Below are positions 10,870 to 24,191 of a stretch of 64,000 nt of DNA, one piece after another. The notes below the pieces were generated by a model that made no database searches, had not been told where the DNA came from, and saw only the letters and a program-made list of their open reading frames with translations. This stretch comes from Erythroxylum novogranatense. Its lineage: Eukaryota; Streptophyta; Magnoliopsida; Malpighiales; Erythroxylaceae. Every line of letters begins with the position of its first letter. The stretch's first letter is position 1. Made by a program: the position numbers and the translations under genes. Where the stretch lies: NCBI GenBank assembly GCA_029891385.1, contig CM057227.1, forward strand, positions 58,343,567 to 58,407,566, written 5' to 3'.

Positions 10870-13800
10870 GCACCGTTGGTATTTAGACAGTGGTTGCTCG
10901 CGACATATGACGGGAAGGAGGTCTATGTTCCTAGATCTTCAGTATAAGAAGGGAGGATCGGTGACTTTCAGAGACAACCAACATGGCAAGATAATTGGAA
11001 TCGGTAAAATAGGTAAAGATTCTTTTGCATGCATACATAATGTACTGCTTGTTGATGGTCTGAAACATAATTTGATTAGTGTAAGTCAATTGTGTGATTC
11101 TGGTTTCTTAGTCACGTTCAATCAAAATCTTTGTGAAGTCAAAAACAAAGATGGGTCTATATTCTTTTCTGCCAAGAGAAGAAATAATCTTTATAAGATT
11201 GATTTAGAAGAGTTTCAAAATCAAAATGTTTCATGTTTTTTATCTTCTGAAGAAGAAAGACTAATCTGGCATAAAAAGCTAGGTCATGTCTCTCTTAAAC
11301 ACATTTCAAAGTTGGCAAAATATGATTTGGTAAGAGGTTTACCAAAAATGAGTTTTGACAAAGAATTTTTCTGTGAAAGTTGTTTGAAAGGGAAACAAGT
11401 TAAAACATCGTTTTCTTCTAAAAATTTTGTAACATCTTCTAGACCTTTAGAGTTGTTACATATGGATTTATTTGGTCCAACTAGGACAATAAGTCTTGGC
11501 GGAAAGAAATATGGACTTGTTATTGTTGATGACTTTACTAGGTTTTGCTGCATATTATTTTTGTCACACAAAGATGAGTCTTTTAAGTGTTTTAGAACCC
11601 TTTCCAGAAAGTTACAAATTGAAAAAGGAGTACCTATAGCCAGTATCTGGAGTGATCATGGTGGAGAGTTTGAGAATGAGAAGTTTAGATTATTCTGTGA
11701 GGAGAATGGAATTTTCCACAATTTCTTTGCTCCCAGGACCCCACAACAGAATGGAGTTGTTGAAAAGAAGAACAGGACGATTTAAGAGATGGCAAGGACT
11801 ATGCTGTGTGAGATGAATCTTCCTAAGTTCTTCTGGGCAGAAGCTGTGAATACAACGTGCTATATTCAGAATAGAATACTGTTGCGACCTCTGTTGAAGA
11901 ATACTCCTTATGAGTTATGGAATGGAAGGAGACTGAACATATCTTACTTTCATCCATTCGGTTGCAAGTGCTCTATTCTGAATACAAAGAAGTTGTTGGA
12001 TAAGTTCGATTCAAAGACCTATTCAGGAATTTTTCTAGGTTACTCATCATCATCTAAGGCATTTCGGGTATATAACCTTATCTCAAAGACAGTTGAGGAA
12101 ACCATCCATGTCAAGTTTGATGATCGTTCCCAACCCCATAAGAAAGATGACATGGAGAGCGAAGGTCCTTCAAAGAACTTAGATGATACAACAGAAACCC
12201 CATCATCAGAAACTCAAGTAGACAAGGTTGAGGATATTCCAGAAGCCATTGGATTAAAAAAGGATTCGAAATATAGGAGTTCTCATCCAAAAGAGCTAAT
12301 TATCGGGGAGACCTCAGAAGGAGTTAGAACAAGGTCTAAATTCAGAAGAGAAGCTAATGTGGCTTTCATCTCTGAAATAGAGCCTAGGAAGATTGAGGAA
12401 GCTCTTCAAGACGAAGCTTGGGTTTTAGCCATGCAAGAGGAGCTGAATTAGTTTGCTAGGAATAATGTTTGGTCCTTAGTTCCGAAACCCTCAAAGAAAT
12501 CCATTATAGGAACCAGATGGGTTTTTAAGAATAAGTTAGACGAATCAGGAAGAGTGAGTCAGAATAAAGCAAGATTAGTAGCGCAAGGCTATAATCAGCA
12601 ACAAGGAATAGACTACAATGAGACATATGCTCCAGTAGCAAGACTTGAAGCTATTAGGATATTGTTGGCATATGCTGTTTGTCATGATATAAAGCTTTTT
12701 CAGATGGATGTGAAGAGTGCTTTTCTGAATGGTTTTATAGACGAAGAGGTGTATGTTAAGCAACCTCCTGGTTTTGAGGATGTTAGGAATCCAGATCATG
12801 TCTATAGACTTCATAAAGCTTTATACGGACTGAAGCAAGCTCCTAGAGCTTGGTATGATCGTCTAAGTACTTTTCTCTTAGAGAGTGGGTTTAGTAGAGG
12901 TCAAGTTGATAAGACGCTTTTTAGAAAGAATTATGAGAGTGAGTTTATTTTAGTACAAATCTATGTTGATGATATTATATTTGGTGCTACATCAAAGAAG
13001 TTATGTATGAGTTTTGAGAATCTGATGAAAAATGAGTTTGAGATGAGTATGATGGGTGAGTTAAAGTTCTTTCTTGGATTGCAAGTTAAGCAAACCGAAG
13101 AGAAAATCTTTATCCATCAACAAAAATATCTGAAAGAATTGCTGTGTAAATTTGATATGAATAATGTAAAGTCTATGGCGACTCCGATGCATCCTTCGAA
13201 CCTTTTATCGAAAGATGAATTTGGTAAGAAGATGGATCAAACCCTGTATAGAGGGATGATCGGCTCTTATCAGTATTTTACAAAAGCGCACTGATATTCT
13301 CATTGACAGATGCTTGTGTGCAAGGTTTCAGGCTGATCCTAGAGAGTCTCATTTTATTACTATTAAAAGGATTATGAGATATCTCGCAGGTACTACTGAT
13401 CTTTGCTTAATGTTTGAGAAAGGTAAAGATTTCAGGTAAATCGGATATTGCGATGCGGACTATGCTGGAGATAGAATTGAAAGGAAGAGCACTAGTGGAG
13501 GATGTCACTTTCTTGGCTCAAACCTAGTTTCCTGGTCAAGCAAGAGACAAAGCTCAATCGCTTTATCAACTGCCGAAGCCGAGTACATGTCTATCGCAAG
13601 CTGTTGTTCAAAAACATTATGGATTAAATATCAGCTGGAAGATTATTCAGTTCAATAAGAGGAGATCCCAATCTATTGTGACAATACCAGTGCCATAAAT
13701 CTATCAAAGAACCCAATACATCATTCGAGAGTAAAGCATATCGAAGTCAGACATCATTTCTTGAGAGACTACGTTCAAAGAAAGGTGGTGAGACTACAGT

Positions 13801-13878
13801 TCATTGAAATAGAGTACCAATGGGTAGACATCTTCATTAAACCATTGAGTGAAGAACGGTTCAAGAAAATCAGATAGA
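10870..13878 (+). pseudogene. pol: SIRE pol: protease, integrase, RT, RNase H pseudogene
   Basis: Protease: WYLDSGCSRHMTG with catalytic DSG at 10886-10894. Integrase: HHCC zinc region starting WHKKLGHVS and ending CESCLKGK, then core residues in MDLFGP, WSDHGGEFE and NGVVEKKNRT. RT: ARLVAQGYNQ, MDVKSAFLNG, YGLKQAPRAWYDRL and catalytic YVDD at 12962-12973. RNase H: GYCDADYAGD, STAEAEYMS and YCDNTSAINLS, up to about 13878. One frame runs from 10870 to about 13280 with stops at 11783-11785 (TAA for Gln) and 12449-12451 (TAG for Gln). A frameshift near 13280 moves RNase H to another frame, where stops at 13437-13439 and 13657 follow. Between gag and protease a stretch in a third frame suggests further indels. 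Confidence 0.9.
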
Positions 13879-14010
13879 ACCTTAACATGGTTATGTTAAA
13901 TGACCAGTCAGACTAAGAGATCGTCAAAGTTAACGGTGTCAGAAACAGTGGTTTATAGCTGGTAACTTCTCTCACAAGGAAGTTATGGAGGGAAAGTTTT
14001 AGAGTCTTGA
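13879..14010 (+). other. SIRE spacer between pol and third ORF (left part)
   Basis: Non-coding. It ends in CTTGA at 14006-14010, the target duplication of the next element. It continues at 23325. Confidence 0.7.
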
Positions 14011-16940
14011 TGTAGCACCCCACTCCCGCAAGATCCAAACCAAACATCGTGGGTGATATCCGAGCCCGTGCCTCACGAGGGTGGTATGCTAGAGCAGTCA
14101 AATGCAGTTTAAAAACTCGTTAATACAATTTTATTTTGAAAGCAATCGAGTGTGCGGAAATCAGTAAACAATTTGAGCCCACTTTAATACGAAATCAATT
14201 TCGATCATAAAGAGTTTCAGCCATTAAAAGGACACTCACAGTAATTAGCCCATTCGAGCACAAAAATCCGTAGTCAAATTGGGCCCAATACTATGCCTGA
14301 ACAGTTTCAGTAATCACATTTCCATATAACATTTATAAATTGGGACCTTCTAAAATTTACAGTACTATTATGCGAAAATTGCAGCAATAAAAATCTACAA
14401 TAAAACAGAATGACACTAATGCAAATTTGAAACTGATCCCAACTTCAAACTCTGACTCTTTTGCAGTAATCATACTCCCGTTTGTCTAACGGGGTACTCG
14501 CCAATTCCTGAAAAATAATTGCAATGTTGGGTGAGTTTGCAAACTCAATGAGAAACCATCATCGATGGTTCACTCAATTAATGCATATACAATCAGTTCA
14601 CAAATATAAGGCATTTCGTCTTTCACACAGTCCATGCTCAATCATATGTATATGCAATGCACATGTGAAACTTTCTAGTTTATTAGGGCGTTGTGACCGA
14701 GCGTATAACAGTGATCAGTATTCAGTGGACGCGTCAGGGAGTAGGAGAGCCCTCTGGGAATGCACCAACTCCCCTCGAGCTCGAGGCTCGGTTCAGTACA
14801 GTGGCGTCTCAGGTCAACAACTATCATTATCTGAACATACCATTATGCATGAATGCATATGCTCCAATTTACATTTTCAGTCAATAGACAGCTCAATGTC
14901 CCATTTCCCATTTCTTCAGACCTTCGGTCCGGTATTTCAATCATATACATTTACAATTTATTTCATTGATGCATTCATAATTATTTACACACAATAGCAC
15001 TTCAATATCAAGTTTCCAATATTTCGGACACCTATGATTCGAAATCAATCAAAATCAAACACACATATCCATCCATTATCTCCACATGGCATCAATGCAT
15101 ATAATATTAAACACACATAGATTGAGGAACCAACTAGGTTACTCACCTGCACTTCCGAGCTATAGCCAGGAAGTCCCAACAGTGTCCGAGGAATATCGAT
15201 CCATCGGAGCCTCTATAACAGTCAAATAATTTCCATTACAAAATGCACAGTCAAAATAATTTAATGATGCACCTACCTTGAATAAAAGATGTACTATGCC
15301 TATTCATGAATTTCCGGTGTTATTTCCCTTTTTCTACTTTCTTTTGTCAAATTCTAACTTTCCACTCAATCGCTCAATAATAACTCACCTCCACTTCAAT
15401 AACATATTATGGAACTCCATCAATTTAATTTCTAATATTCAGTCAATTTATCAAATCATACTCGCTAGGGTATTACCTCAAAATCAATATCACTATTCTC
15501 TAAATCGAATTCATCCTTTATGCTCAGTTCTAAATTCCAATAGCCTTTCTTCACATTTAGGGACCTCACAATTCTACCCCAAATTTGCAAAAACAATCCT
15601 TAGGTTGAAATACAATCACATTCTTAACTTTCTTTCATTGATTGCGATCCTACTAATTTAAATTCAAACTTTCGTTCTTCACATTAATTGTAGATCTCTT
15701 TCTCTAGATCCTAACGAATCAAACATCACCTCAATTGGAGGTCTACACTATTAGTTATGCCCCATAAACTAAAACACATTCTTTCAGAAAAATGCCCCTC
15801 GCCGCGACTAAGGATTCCTCGCCGCGACGTAAAAAGGGTCGCTCGTCGCGGCGTTCAACTTTGCTCGTCGCGACGTATCAATTCTCGCTCGTCGTGATGT
15901 CTAAATTATCACTCGTCGCGACGTCCCACTCGTCGCGACGAATCCGCTCGTCGTGGCGTGCGCTCGTTGCGACGTGCAATCATTTCTCGCCGTGACGTGT
16001 AGTCGTCTTCTCCGATTCTCTTTTCCATTTCTCTCTCTAAAACCAATCACAACTCACCCATAACTACCCCAATCTTTCACAATTAAACCCATGTATGCAT
16101 TAACTAATAAATAACCAACATACAATCAATTTACTTACCAACTCAAGCTCAAATCCTCAACTCTAGAAAAATCCTCCAATTTCTTTAACACTTACGGGCT
16201 CCCCTCAAAACCTCAAAATCTTCATCTTCCTTAGGGTTAAAGCTTGGCTTTGCAAATATAGAAGAAGCAAGCAAACTAGCAATGAAAATCACAAAGGGAG
16301 GAAGAAGGGAGAATCGGTCGAAGGAGAAGAAATCGTGCCCTAGGAGGAAAGAGAAGTTTTTCTGCCAAGTTAAAATCTAAAGTATTTAAAGGTTAAACCA
16401 ATATGCCTCTTGTCTTTTTCCTCACAATACATTTAAATATCTTTCTCTTTTCACAATCATTTTTAATCCAAATCATCTCCAAATTTCAATGGCTCGACAT
16501 ATTAATCCCTAAAATCAACAATCTAATTTTTCATGGCCATTGGACCGTTATTCAATACTATTCAGTCAATCAGTCCGTCACTCGGAGAATTTCCGATCCG
16601 AACTTATTCTCCTGAATTTTTCAGAAAAGTTTCTAAGGGTCATTATCAACTAGCAGTCACTCAAAAACATTTCCAATTTAATTATTCAGACCTAATTATT
16701 CCATAATTATTAACCAATTCGCAATCAAACATAATTATCTCGAAAAACACAAATCATATCATATTCTCAATAGAACGCTGAAAAATGCCATGAATGCATG
16801 TACACATAAATTCATGTGCAAACCGACTCATTTCTCTGTAATCAGAGGCCAAATGAATGCTCAATCAAAATATGCAATGCAAATTACTAGCCTGTCCAAA
16901 TTGACCAATTTAACCTTCCCATCGGAGGTGGGATGTTACA
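14011..16940 (-). repeat. 3' LTR of coding-free gypsy-type element
   Basis: 2,930 bases from TGTAGCACCCCACTCCCGCA to GGTGGGATGTTACA. It pairs with 20468-23319. It includes a CpG-rich tandem module at 15798-16004. ORFs such as 14524-14997 and 15278-15661 are repeated in the other LTR, have no protein motifs and are not genes. Confidence 0.93.
15798..16004. repeat. CpG-rich tandem module CTCGTCGCGACGT in LTR
   Basis: About ten to twelve copies of CTCGYCGCGACG-like words separated by a few bases (for example CTCGCCGCGACT, GCTCGTCGCGGCGT, CACTCGTCGCGACGTCC). The other LTR has a shorter version with fewer copies (22255-22440). The related LTR at 28757-31051 lacks it, so it was gained within the superfamily or lost there. 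Confidence 0.9.
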
Positions 16941-16960
16941 ATTCTCCCCTCCTAACAAAA
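16941..16960 (-). other. Polypurine tract of coding-free element
   Basis: The minus reading contains TTGTTAGGAGGGGAGAAT, directly followed by the LTR start TGTAACATCCC. It is preceded by GAAATTTCGAGGAGGAAATT, the motif usual upstream of the LTR in Tekay-type gypsy elements. Confidence 0.85.
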
Positions 16961-19900
16961 ATTTCCTCCTCGAAATTTCATTTACGATTGATCAAAAAGA
17001 CAGGGGAATCGTTTCGATCACTATACTCTGTTTCCCACTTAATTCACTACAGGACTAATTCTGCTAATTCACTGAGATCAATAAAATCAATCACTCTTTT
17101 TGCTTACTCAAACTCTACACTGTCTTAACTATTTTCTCATGATTACTCGCAATTCATCACTTTCGGTAATAATAACACATATATCAGATCATAACAATAT
17201 TTCCTAATCCTGTCCATGTAACACTTAATAAATCCGATTCATCTTTTTGGTTTTAAACTGCCTTATCAATCTATTCACACCACACTCACATAGAGGCCAT
17301 TAAAAATGAATTTAGTTTCCCCATTTACCTTTGTCCCCATCTATGCATTTTGGCCGAGGCGATACACTTCAAAACATTTCATTTAATCGGTTATCAGATT
17401 ACATCTCTTTAGAGTTAAAACACCAATTTCATAAGATTCTAATGACCTCGATCCACTCAAATCATTTCCTTTTTACTTGGATTTCTCAATCCCCATTACA
17501 AATTCATTTTACTCATCAACACAATACACTGTTCAAATGGTGTCACCCATACAACAATTGCTATGTCCACAATCAATCTGGATTATACCTCAATTTCATG
17601 TCCCTATGAACCCTAAAATACCAGTTTGACATTTGTTTCCAACAGTCAAGTCTGTTGGTTAATCACATAAATAATCATTCGATTTTACCCTCTAAACCAT
17701 CAATTACTCTTTCGATGTACCTTTACCATCCTTGTGATTTTTCTAACAGTTTCTTTAGTCTGCACTACACATATTCTTAGTTGAACTATACATATCACTT
17801 TCCTCAACACTTGAAGTTATTTTTTTTTTCGATAAGGTTCGCAAATTTCAAACACTTTAATTTGGTCTTTGCCAATCCTTTATATACACAACTGATTTGG
17901 AATTCTAATAATTAATAATACACTCTTTTTGCCCCTTTACTAGATCGACAGTTTGCGCTTAGTAATACAAGCTTATCACCCAAATTGTGATCTTCTGCCA
18001 TTAAATTTTTTGCTCAATCCATTGAATTGCATCACTAGCTTAGTTTGAAATAATCAATCGTTTAATCCTTTTCAAATCATTCAAATTCCCGAAATCTCTT
18101 GACCATTATCGATTTGCATATCCATGGACAACTTCAAAATGTTTCTGTACAATTAATATCTCCAAGCTTTTAAAGCAATACTCAGTACAACAAATTTCAA
18201 ATCATCATTCATAATATCACCCATGAAGTTATATTTGTCCCTAGGTACATAAAATCACTTTATACAATTTCAATAAATTACATCATAACCTTTACTGGGA
18301 CACTTCAGTATGTATTGCAAAATCTCCAATTTAAAGCAATACGATCAATACTCAATTTGTAAAGTTTCTCCAAAAGTCTCTTTTACAGTCATCAGTCATA
18401 CCATTCACACATTTTCCTCAAACATTTTTGTCAAAGTTAAAACTAGAAAATTTTTGAAAAAAATTTTTTCGGACGTATCCGGCATACAGCTAGTTGTAAA
18501 TAACTCCAAATCACGTATACATATGTCCCTTGAAATTTTGCATTTTATCGTCACCTCTATCGTCATTAAGTCTCCCAATATACCATGTTCGTATACTAAT
18601 TCATCCACTATTCATTTGATCATGTTAAGATTCACTCTTATGAAACTTGCATGATATAAAATTCCTCAACGGTGCCAATTTATCTTCTTCACTTTCCAAA
18701 TACGTTGGATCGATCATCGATGATCGTAGTCACTTTCCAATTTAAATACAATTGAGACACTTTACTCTTCAGTAATACAATAAACTCCTTATACCCATAA
18801 TTGCTTCATATAATTCTTTAAATATCGAATGTCTCCAATGAGGAACAATTTTCTTATAGTTTTCTCTGTTTCATCATAACATATTCTGACCCATGTTCCT
18901 TTACCCTAATTTCTCCACATAACCCAATTTATTTGCGATAGATCACTCCCTGGGTTAAATAAACATTCATTATATCAATCTCTTACTTTCAGAACATAAT
19001 TACACAAAATATACACGAACCTATATTCTTCTCATAATCGTAATTAATATTTCCTTGATATTCAGTAATTCTCTTACATAATCGGAATCATCTCATCAAC
19101 ATAATGCACATTTTTTTCAGTAGAATATTCTATCTCTTACACTTGAGTCTCCACTAAGATTAGGGCTCCCAATAATGACTTTTAATTCATTTCAAATTAA
19201 TCTCAGATTTGTCCTTTCATTGATATTTTGTTCAATTGAATCATCTGATCGACTTAATCCATTTCAGGGAAACTCTTCCTTGCCAAAAGATTTCTCAATA
19301 CTTTCATCGATGCTGCTCATAAAATTCCTAATCATCAACAGTCATCACATTTCTTATCAGTTAATCTTAATGCCTTAGAAAATCAATTTTAGCTATAACT
19401 CATAATATCCTATAAAGATCAATTATGCCTCAATTCATATAAATCAGAACATCCTTTTCAATAAAATTAAGTGAAGTAAATACCATCAAAATCATTACAT
19501 CATATCGAGAGACAGATGTAGAACAACTCACCAATTAATCATTTATGCTAAGGAAACCTTAATCTCATTTGATTTTTAACAACACTCTCCCTTTTTGTAA
19601 CTGTCCTCAATCGTGAGGATTTTTACCATGATCGTGTCCTTAAAATATAACAATTTCAATTCATTCCCAATTGATCACTATAAGCACTTTCACTTCATAT
19701 ACTAACTCTTATTGAACCTTAAACTATTAGAACTATGACTAGCAATTATCCACTAACTCACCAATTATTTCCAATATCAACTCCACTCATATGAGACAGT
19801 TAAGCTTAATATTTTTCATTGCTCTGGTATATCCGTTATCAGATGTACGTCCATATAGGCAAATCAACTGGACTCTGACAACTACTTCATCTACTAATAG

Positions 19901-20451
19901 CATTATCTTACATTTCAATCTTTTCATTAATTCATCATATCCATGACTGATCACAATCAAATCATTTCCATATATGTACAATCATTCTAGCTTTCCACTA
20001 ACATATTCTGACTCTAAGTCATAAACCCTTTATTAATACACTTTATTAATACACTTTCAATCTTGTCATTTCTAACGTATCGCTATTTTCCTCTATCAGT
20101 CCACAAATATATATATTCATATCTATCCCACATTCAAGGATATATCCCGATATAACACTGATATAGCATTTCGTAATATATCCACCAATACCTATACACT
20201 TAATCCTCATTTATCAGATCGAACCCTACACTTTTTCTTATTCTAAATTATCCATAACTTCCATTTATCACATTTTAACTTATCATCATTTTCCTCACTA
20301 TTTCTAACCACTTAAACAATTGGTATAGGCTCATACATGTGACTCATATGCTAGACTGGGGATCAGTTGTCACTGTCTACCGTGACATGACTTAAATGCA
20401 TGTAACTTGACACATTTTTTTCAGAACGCCCATGTAAGATTGTACTTTTGG
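16961..20451 (-). other. Internal region without recognisable genes
   Basis: About 3.5 kb of AT-rich sequence with stops in all frames; the longest ORFs (about 65 to 115 codons) carry no motif I recognise. No zinc knuckle, DSG, YVDD/YIDD or integrase HHCC was seen on either strand. It may be a heavily decayed pol or captured non-coding DNA. Confidence 0.7.
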
Positions 20452-20463
20452 GCTCTGATACCA
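20452..20463 (-). other. Primer-binding site (initiator Met tRNA type)
   Basis: GCTCTGATACCA on plus, i.e. TGGTATCAGAGC in the sense of the element, 4 bases from the LTR end at 20468. Confidence 0.92.
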
Positions 20464-20467
20464 CAAA

Positions 20468-23319
20468 TGTAGCACCCCACTCCCGCAAGATCCAAACCAG
20501 ACATCGTGGGTGATATCCGAGCCCGTGCCTCACGAGGGTGGTATGCTAGAGCAGTCAAATGCAGTTTAAAAACTCGGTAATACATTTTTATTTTGAAGGC
20601 AATCGAGTGTGCGGAAATCAGTAAACAATTTGAGCCCACTTTAATACGAAATCAATTTCGATCATAAAGAGTTTCAGCCATTAAAAGGACACTCCAAGTA
20701 ATTAGCCCATTTGAGCACAAAAATCTGTAGTCAAATTGGGCCCAATACTATTCCTGAACAGTTTCAGCAATCACATTTCCATATAACATTTATCAATTAG
20801 GACCTTCTAAAATTTACAGTACTATTCTGCGAAAATTGCAGCAATAAAAATCTACAATAATACAGAATGACACTAATGTAGATGTGAAACTGATCTCGAC
20901 TTCAAACTCTGACTCTTTTGCAGTAATCATACTCCCGTTTGTCTAACGGGGTACTCGCCAATTCCTGAAAAATAATTGTAATGTTGGGTGAGTTTGCGAA
21001 CTCAATGAGAAACCATCATCGATGGTTCACTCAATTCATGCATATACAATCAGTTCACAAATATAAGGCGTTTCGCCTTTCACACAGTCCATGCTCAATC
21101 ATATGAATATGCAATGCACATGTGACACTTTCCAGTTTATTATGGCGTTGTGACCGAGCGCATAACAGTGATCAGTATTCAGTGGACGCGTCAGGGAGTA
21201 GGAGAGCCCTCTGTGAATGCACTAACTCTCCTCGAGCTCGAGGCTCGGTTCAGTACAGTGACGTCTCGGGTCAACAACTATCATTATCTGAACATGCCAT
21301 TATGCATGAATGCATATGCCCCAACTTACATTTTCAGTCAATAGACAGTTCAATGTCCCATTTCCCATTTCTTCAGACCTTCGGTCTGGTATTTCAGTCA
21401 TATACATTTACAATTTATTTCATTGATTCATTCATAATCATTTACACATAATAGCACTTCAATATCAAGTTCCCAATATTTCGGACACCCATGGTCTGAA
21501 ATCAATAAAAATCAAACACACATATCCATCCATTATCTCCACATGGCATCAATGCATATAATATTAAACACACATAGATTGAGGAACCAACTAGGTTACT
21601 CACCTGCACTTCCGAGCTACAGCCTGGAAGTCCCACCAGTGTCCGTGGAATATCGATCCATTGGAGCCTCTATAACAGTCAAATAATTTCCATTACAAAA
21701 TGCACAGTCAAAATAATTTAATGATGCACCTGCCTTGAATAAAAGATGTACTATGCCTATTCATGACTTTCCGATGTTATTTCCCTTTTTCCACTTTCTT
21801 TTGTCAAATTCTAACTTTCCACTCAATCGCTCAATAATAACTCACCTCCAATTCAATAACATATTATGGAACTCCATCAATTTAATTTCTAATATTCAGT
21901 CAATTTATCAAATCATACTCGCTAGGGTATTATCTCAAAATCATTATCACTATTCTCTAAATCGAATTCATCCTTTATGTTCAGTTCTAAATTCCAATAG
22001 CCTTTCTTCACATTTAGGGACCTCACTATTCTACCCCAAATTTGCAAAAACAATCCTTAGGTTGAAATACAATCACATTCTTAACTTTCTTTCATTGATT
22101 GCAATCCTACTTATTTAAATTCAAACTTTCATTCTTCACATTAATTGTAGACCTCTTTCTCTATATCCCAACGAATCAAACATCACCTCAATTGGAGGTC
22201 TACACTATTAGTTATGCCCCATAAACTAAAACACATTCTTTCAGAAAAATGCCCCTCGCCGAGACCAAGGATTCCTTGCCGCGGCGTAAAAAGGGTCGCT
22301 CTCCGTGGCGTTCAACTATGCTCATCGCGACGTATCAATTCCTGCTCGTCGCGATGTCCTGCTCGTCGTGGCGAATCTGCTCGTCGTGGCGTGCGCTCAT
22401 TGCGACGTGCAATCATTTTCTCGCCGCGATGTGTAGTCGTCTTCTCTGATTCTCTTTTTCATTTCTCTCTCTAAAACCAATCACAACTCACCCATAACTA
22501 CCCCAATCTTTCACAATTAAACCCATGCATGCATTAACTAATAAATAACCAACATACAATCAATTTACTTACTAACTCAAGCTCAAATCTTCAACTCTCG
22601 ACAAATCCTCCAATTTCTTTAACACTTACGGGCTCCCCTCAAAGCCTCAAAATCTTCATCTTCCTTAGGGTTAAAACTTGGCTTTGCAAATATAGAAGAA
22701 GCAAGAAAACTAGCAACGAAAATCACAAAGGGAGGAAGAAGGGAGAATCGGTCGAAGGAGAAGAAATTGTGCCCTAGGAGGAAAGAGAAGTTTTTATGCC
22801 AAGTTAAAACCTAAAGTATTTAAAGGTTAAACCAATATGCCTCTTGTCTTTTTCCTCATAATACATTTAAATCTCTTTCTCTTTTCACAATCATTTTCAA
22901 TCCAAATCATCTCCAAACTTCAATGGCTCGACATATTAATCCCTAAAATCACCAATCTAATTTTCCATGACCATTGGACCGTTATTCAATACTATTCAGT
23001 CAATCAGTCCATCACTCGGAGAATTTCCGATCCAGACTTATTCTCCCGAATTTTTCAGAAAAGTTTTTAAGGGTCATTATCAACTAGCAGTCACCCAAAA
23101 ACATTTCCAATTTAATTATTCAGACCTAATTATCTCGAAAAACACAAATCATATCATATTCCCAATAAAACGTCGAAAAATGCCATGAATGCATGTACAA
23201 ACCGACTCATTCCTCTGTAATCAGAGGCCAAATGAATGCTCAATCAAAATATGCAATGCAAATTACTAGCCTGTCCAAATTTACCAATTTAACCTTCTCA
23301 TCGGAGGTGGGATGTTACA
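20468..23319 (-). repeat. 5' LTR of coding-free gypsy-type element
   Basis: 2,852 bases, collinear with 14011-16940. Most of the length difference comes from a shorter CpG module and a small deletion near 23120-23200. It is followed by the target copy CTTGA at 23320-23324. Confidence 0.93.
22255..22440. repeat. CpG-rich tandem module, second copy
   Basis: The same array as 15798-16004 with fewer units and several CpG sites already changed to TpG or CpA (for example CGCCGAGACC, TCGTCGTGGCG). Confidence 0.85.
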
Positions 23320-23324
23320 CTTGA

Positions 23325-23493
23325 GGATCCCAACAATTCTAGAACACACCTGATAAGACCCTACAAGTAGTCTGAAATTGAAATCATTTCGTTTACTCTC
23401 AAACACAGATGTTTCATCTCTCTCTCTAAAACTCTTGCAATCAACTTTACCTTTGGAGAACAGCTTACCAGAGCCAGTTTCTATTCAGAATCA
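23325..23493 (+). other. SIRE spacer before third ORF (right part)
   Basis: Continues the spacer broken at 14010. It leads to an ATG at 23494. No motif is seen. Confidence 0.65.
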
Positions 23494-23761
23494 ATGGAGC
23501 CAGCTATGATTTATGGAAGATATGTGGACTTTGATTCTCTGAGGAAAGATGGTATGGATGTTGAACCAGAGATTGTAGAGGCTGGATGGAGGAAGTTTTT
23601 CCAGGTGCGAGAACCGGTGTATACTGATGAGGTATATGATTTTTGGAAGAATGCGCAACTGGTAGATGACACTATTGTCTCTACAGTAGATAGGATATCT
23701 TTTGTTGTGACAAAGGAGATAGTAAAGAAGGTGACTGAATGTTCATCGATTGGAGAAACCT
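23494..23761 (+). pseudogene. SIRE third ORF (envelope-like), N-terminal part
   Basis: Starts at the ATG of MEPAMIYGRYVDFDSLRKDG and reads on for about 89 codons with a tryptophan-rich stretch (GWRKFFQVREPVY, VYDFWKNAQ). The solo gypsy LTR then cuts it at the target site AACCT (23757-23761). In Sireviruses an extra ORF lies between pol and the 3' LTR and has been called envelope-like; its role is not established. I do not identify a signal peptide. The frame resumes at 31342. Confidence 0.75.
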
Positions 23762-23852
23762 TGTTGGACCCCACATCCCACCCATAGGTGTTTGGGGGTT
23801 ATACCCTGGTGTGTGTTTGCAGGTTATACCGCGGCATCCAACCTTAATCAGT

Positions 23853-24011
23853 ATTGTCCTCTTTGGGAATCGAACTCGCGACCCCTCAAGGTTTTGTTGT
23901 TTCTAAGAACACGCCTCTTACTATTGAGCCAACGTAGCTCAATGGTAAGAGGCGTGTTCTAAAACAACAAAACCTCGAGGGTCATGAAGTTCGATTCCCA
24001 AAGAGGACAAT
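23853..24011. repeat. Foldback of two inverted tRNA-like heads
   Basis: Arms 23853-23931 and 23936-24011 are reverse complements with few mismatches, separated by about four bases. Each arm is one tRNA-like head. RNA from either strand could form a hairpin of about 75 base pairs. Confidence 0.88.
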
Positions 24012-24092
24012 ATCGATAAGATTGATGTCGCAGATAATCATAAACACACGCCAGAACTTTAAACACTGATGGGTATGGGGTCCAACATTAAA
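23933..24092 (+). repeat. tRNA-derived SINE-like unit, copy 2 (plus)
   Basis: A box TAGCTCAATGG at 23935-23945 and B box GTTCGATTCC at 23989-23998, about 53 bases apart as in tRNA genes. The body keeps AAACACACGCC and ends GGGGTCCAACATTAAA at 24092. It has no proper acceptor stem, so it is not a tRNA gene. Confidence 0.75.
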
Positions 24093-24191
24093 AATGCCTT
24101 TAATGTTGGACCCCACACTCCACCCGTAGGTGTTTGCGGGTTATACTACGGCGTGTGTTTGCGGGTTATACCGCGGCATCCAACACAAATT

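Larger units (their letters stand above)
14011..23319 (-). mobile_element. Coding-free gypsy-type LTR element (LARD-like), complete, TSD CTTGA
   Basis: Complete structure on the minus strand: 5' LTR 20468-23319, PBS 20452-20463, internal 16941-20451, PPT at 16941-16960, 3' LTR 14011-16940. The 5-bp duplication CTTGA flanks it at 14006-14010 and 23320-23324. LTRs of about 2.9 kb begin TGTAACATCCCACC and end GTGGGGTGCTACA in the sense reading. The internal 3.5 kb shows no gag, protease, RT or integrase motif, so it would need proteins from another element. By eye LTR identity is about 96% over the first 350 bases, which suggests a relatively recent insertion. Large retrotransposon derivative (LARD) is the best class; a decayed Tekay-type element is the alternative. 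Confidence 0.88.

Noticed and set aside
14524..15661. ORFs of 127 to 157 codons in the coding-free element's LTR
   Set aside because: They repeat in the second LTR with frame-breaking changes, have no motif, and lie antisense to the element.
23933..24011. Possible tRNA gene
   Set aside because: A and B boxes are present, but there is no acceptor stem, the anticodon arm is not convincing, and a SINE-like body follows.
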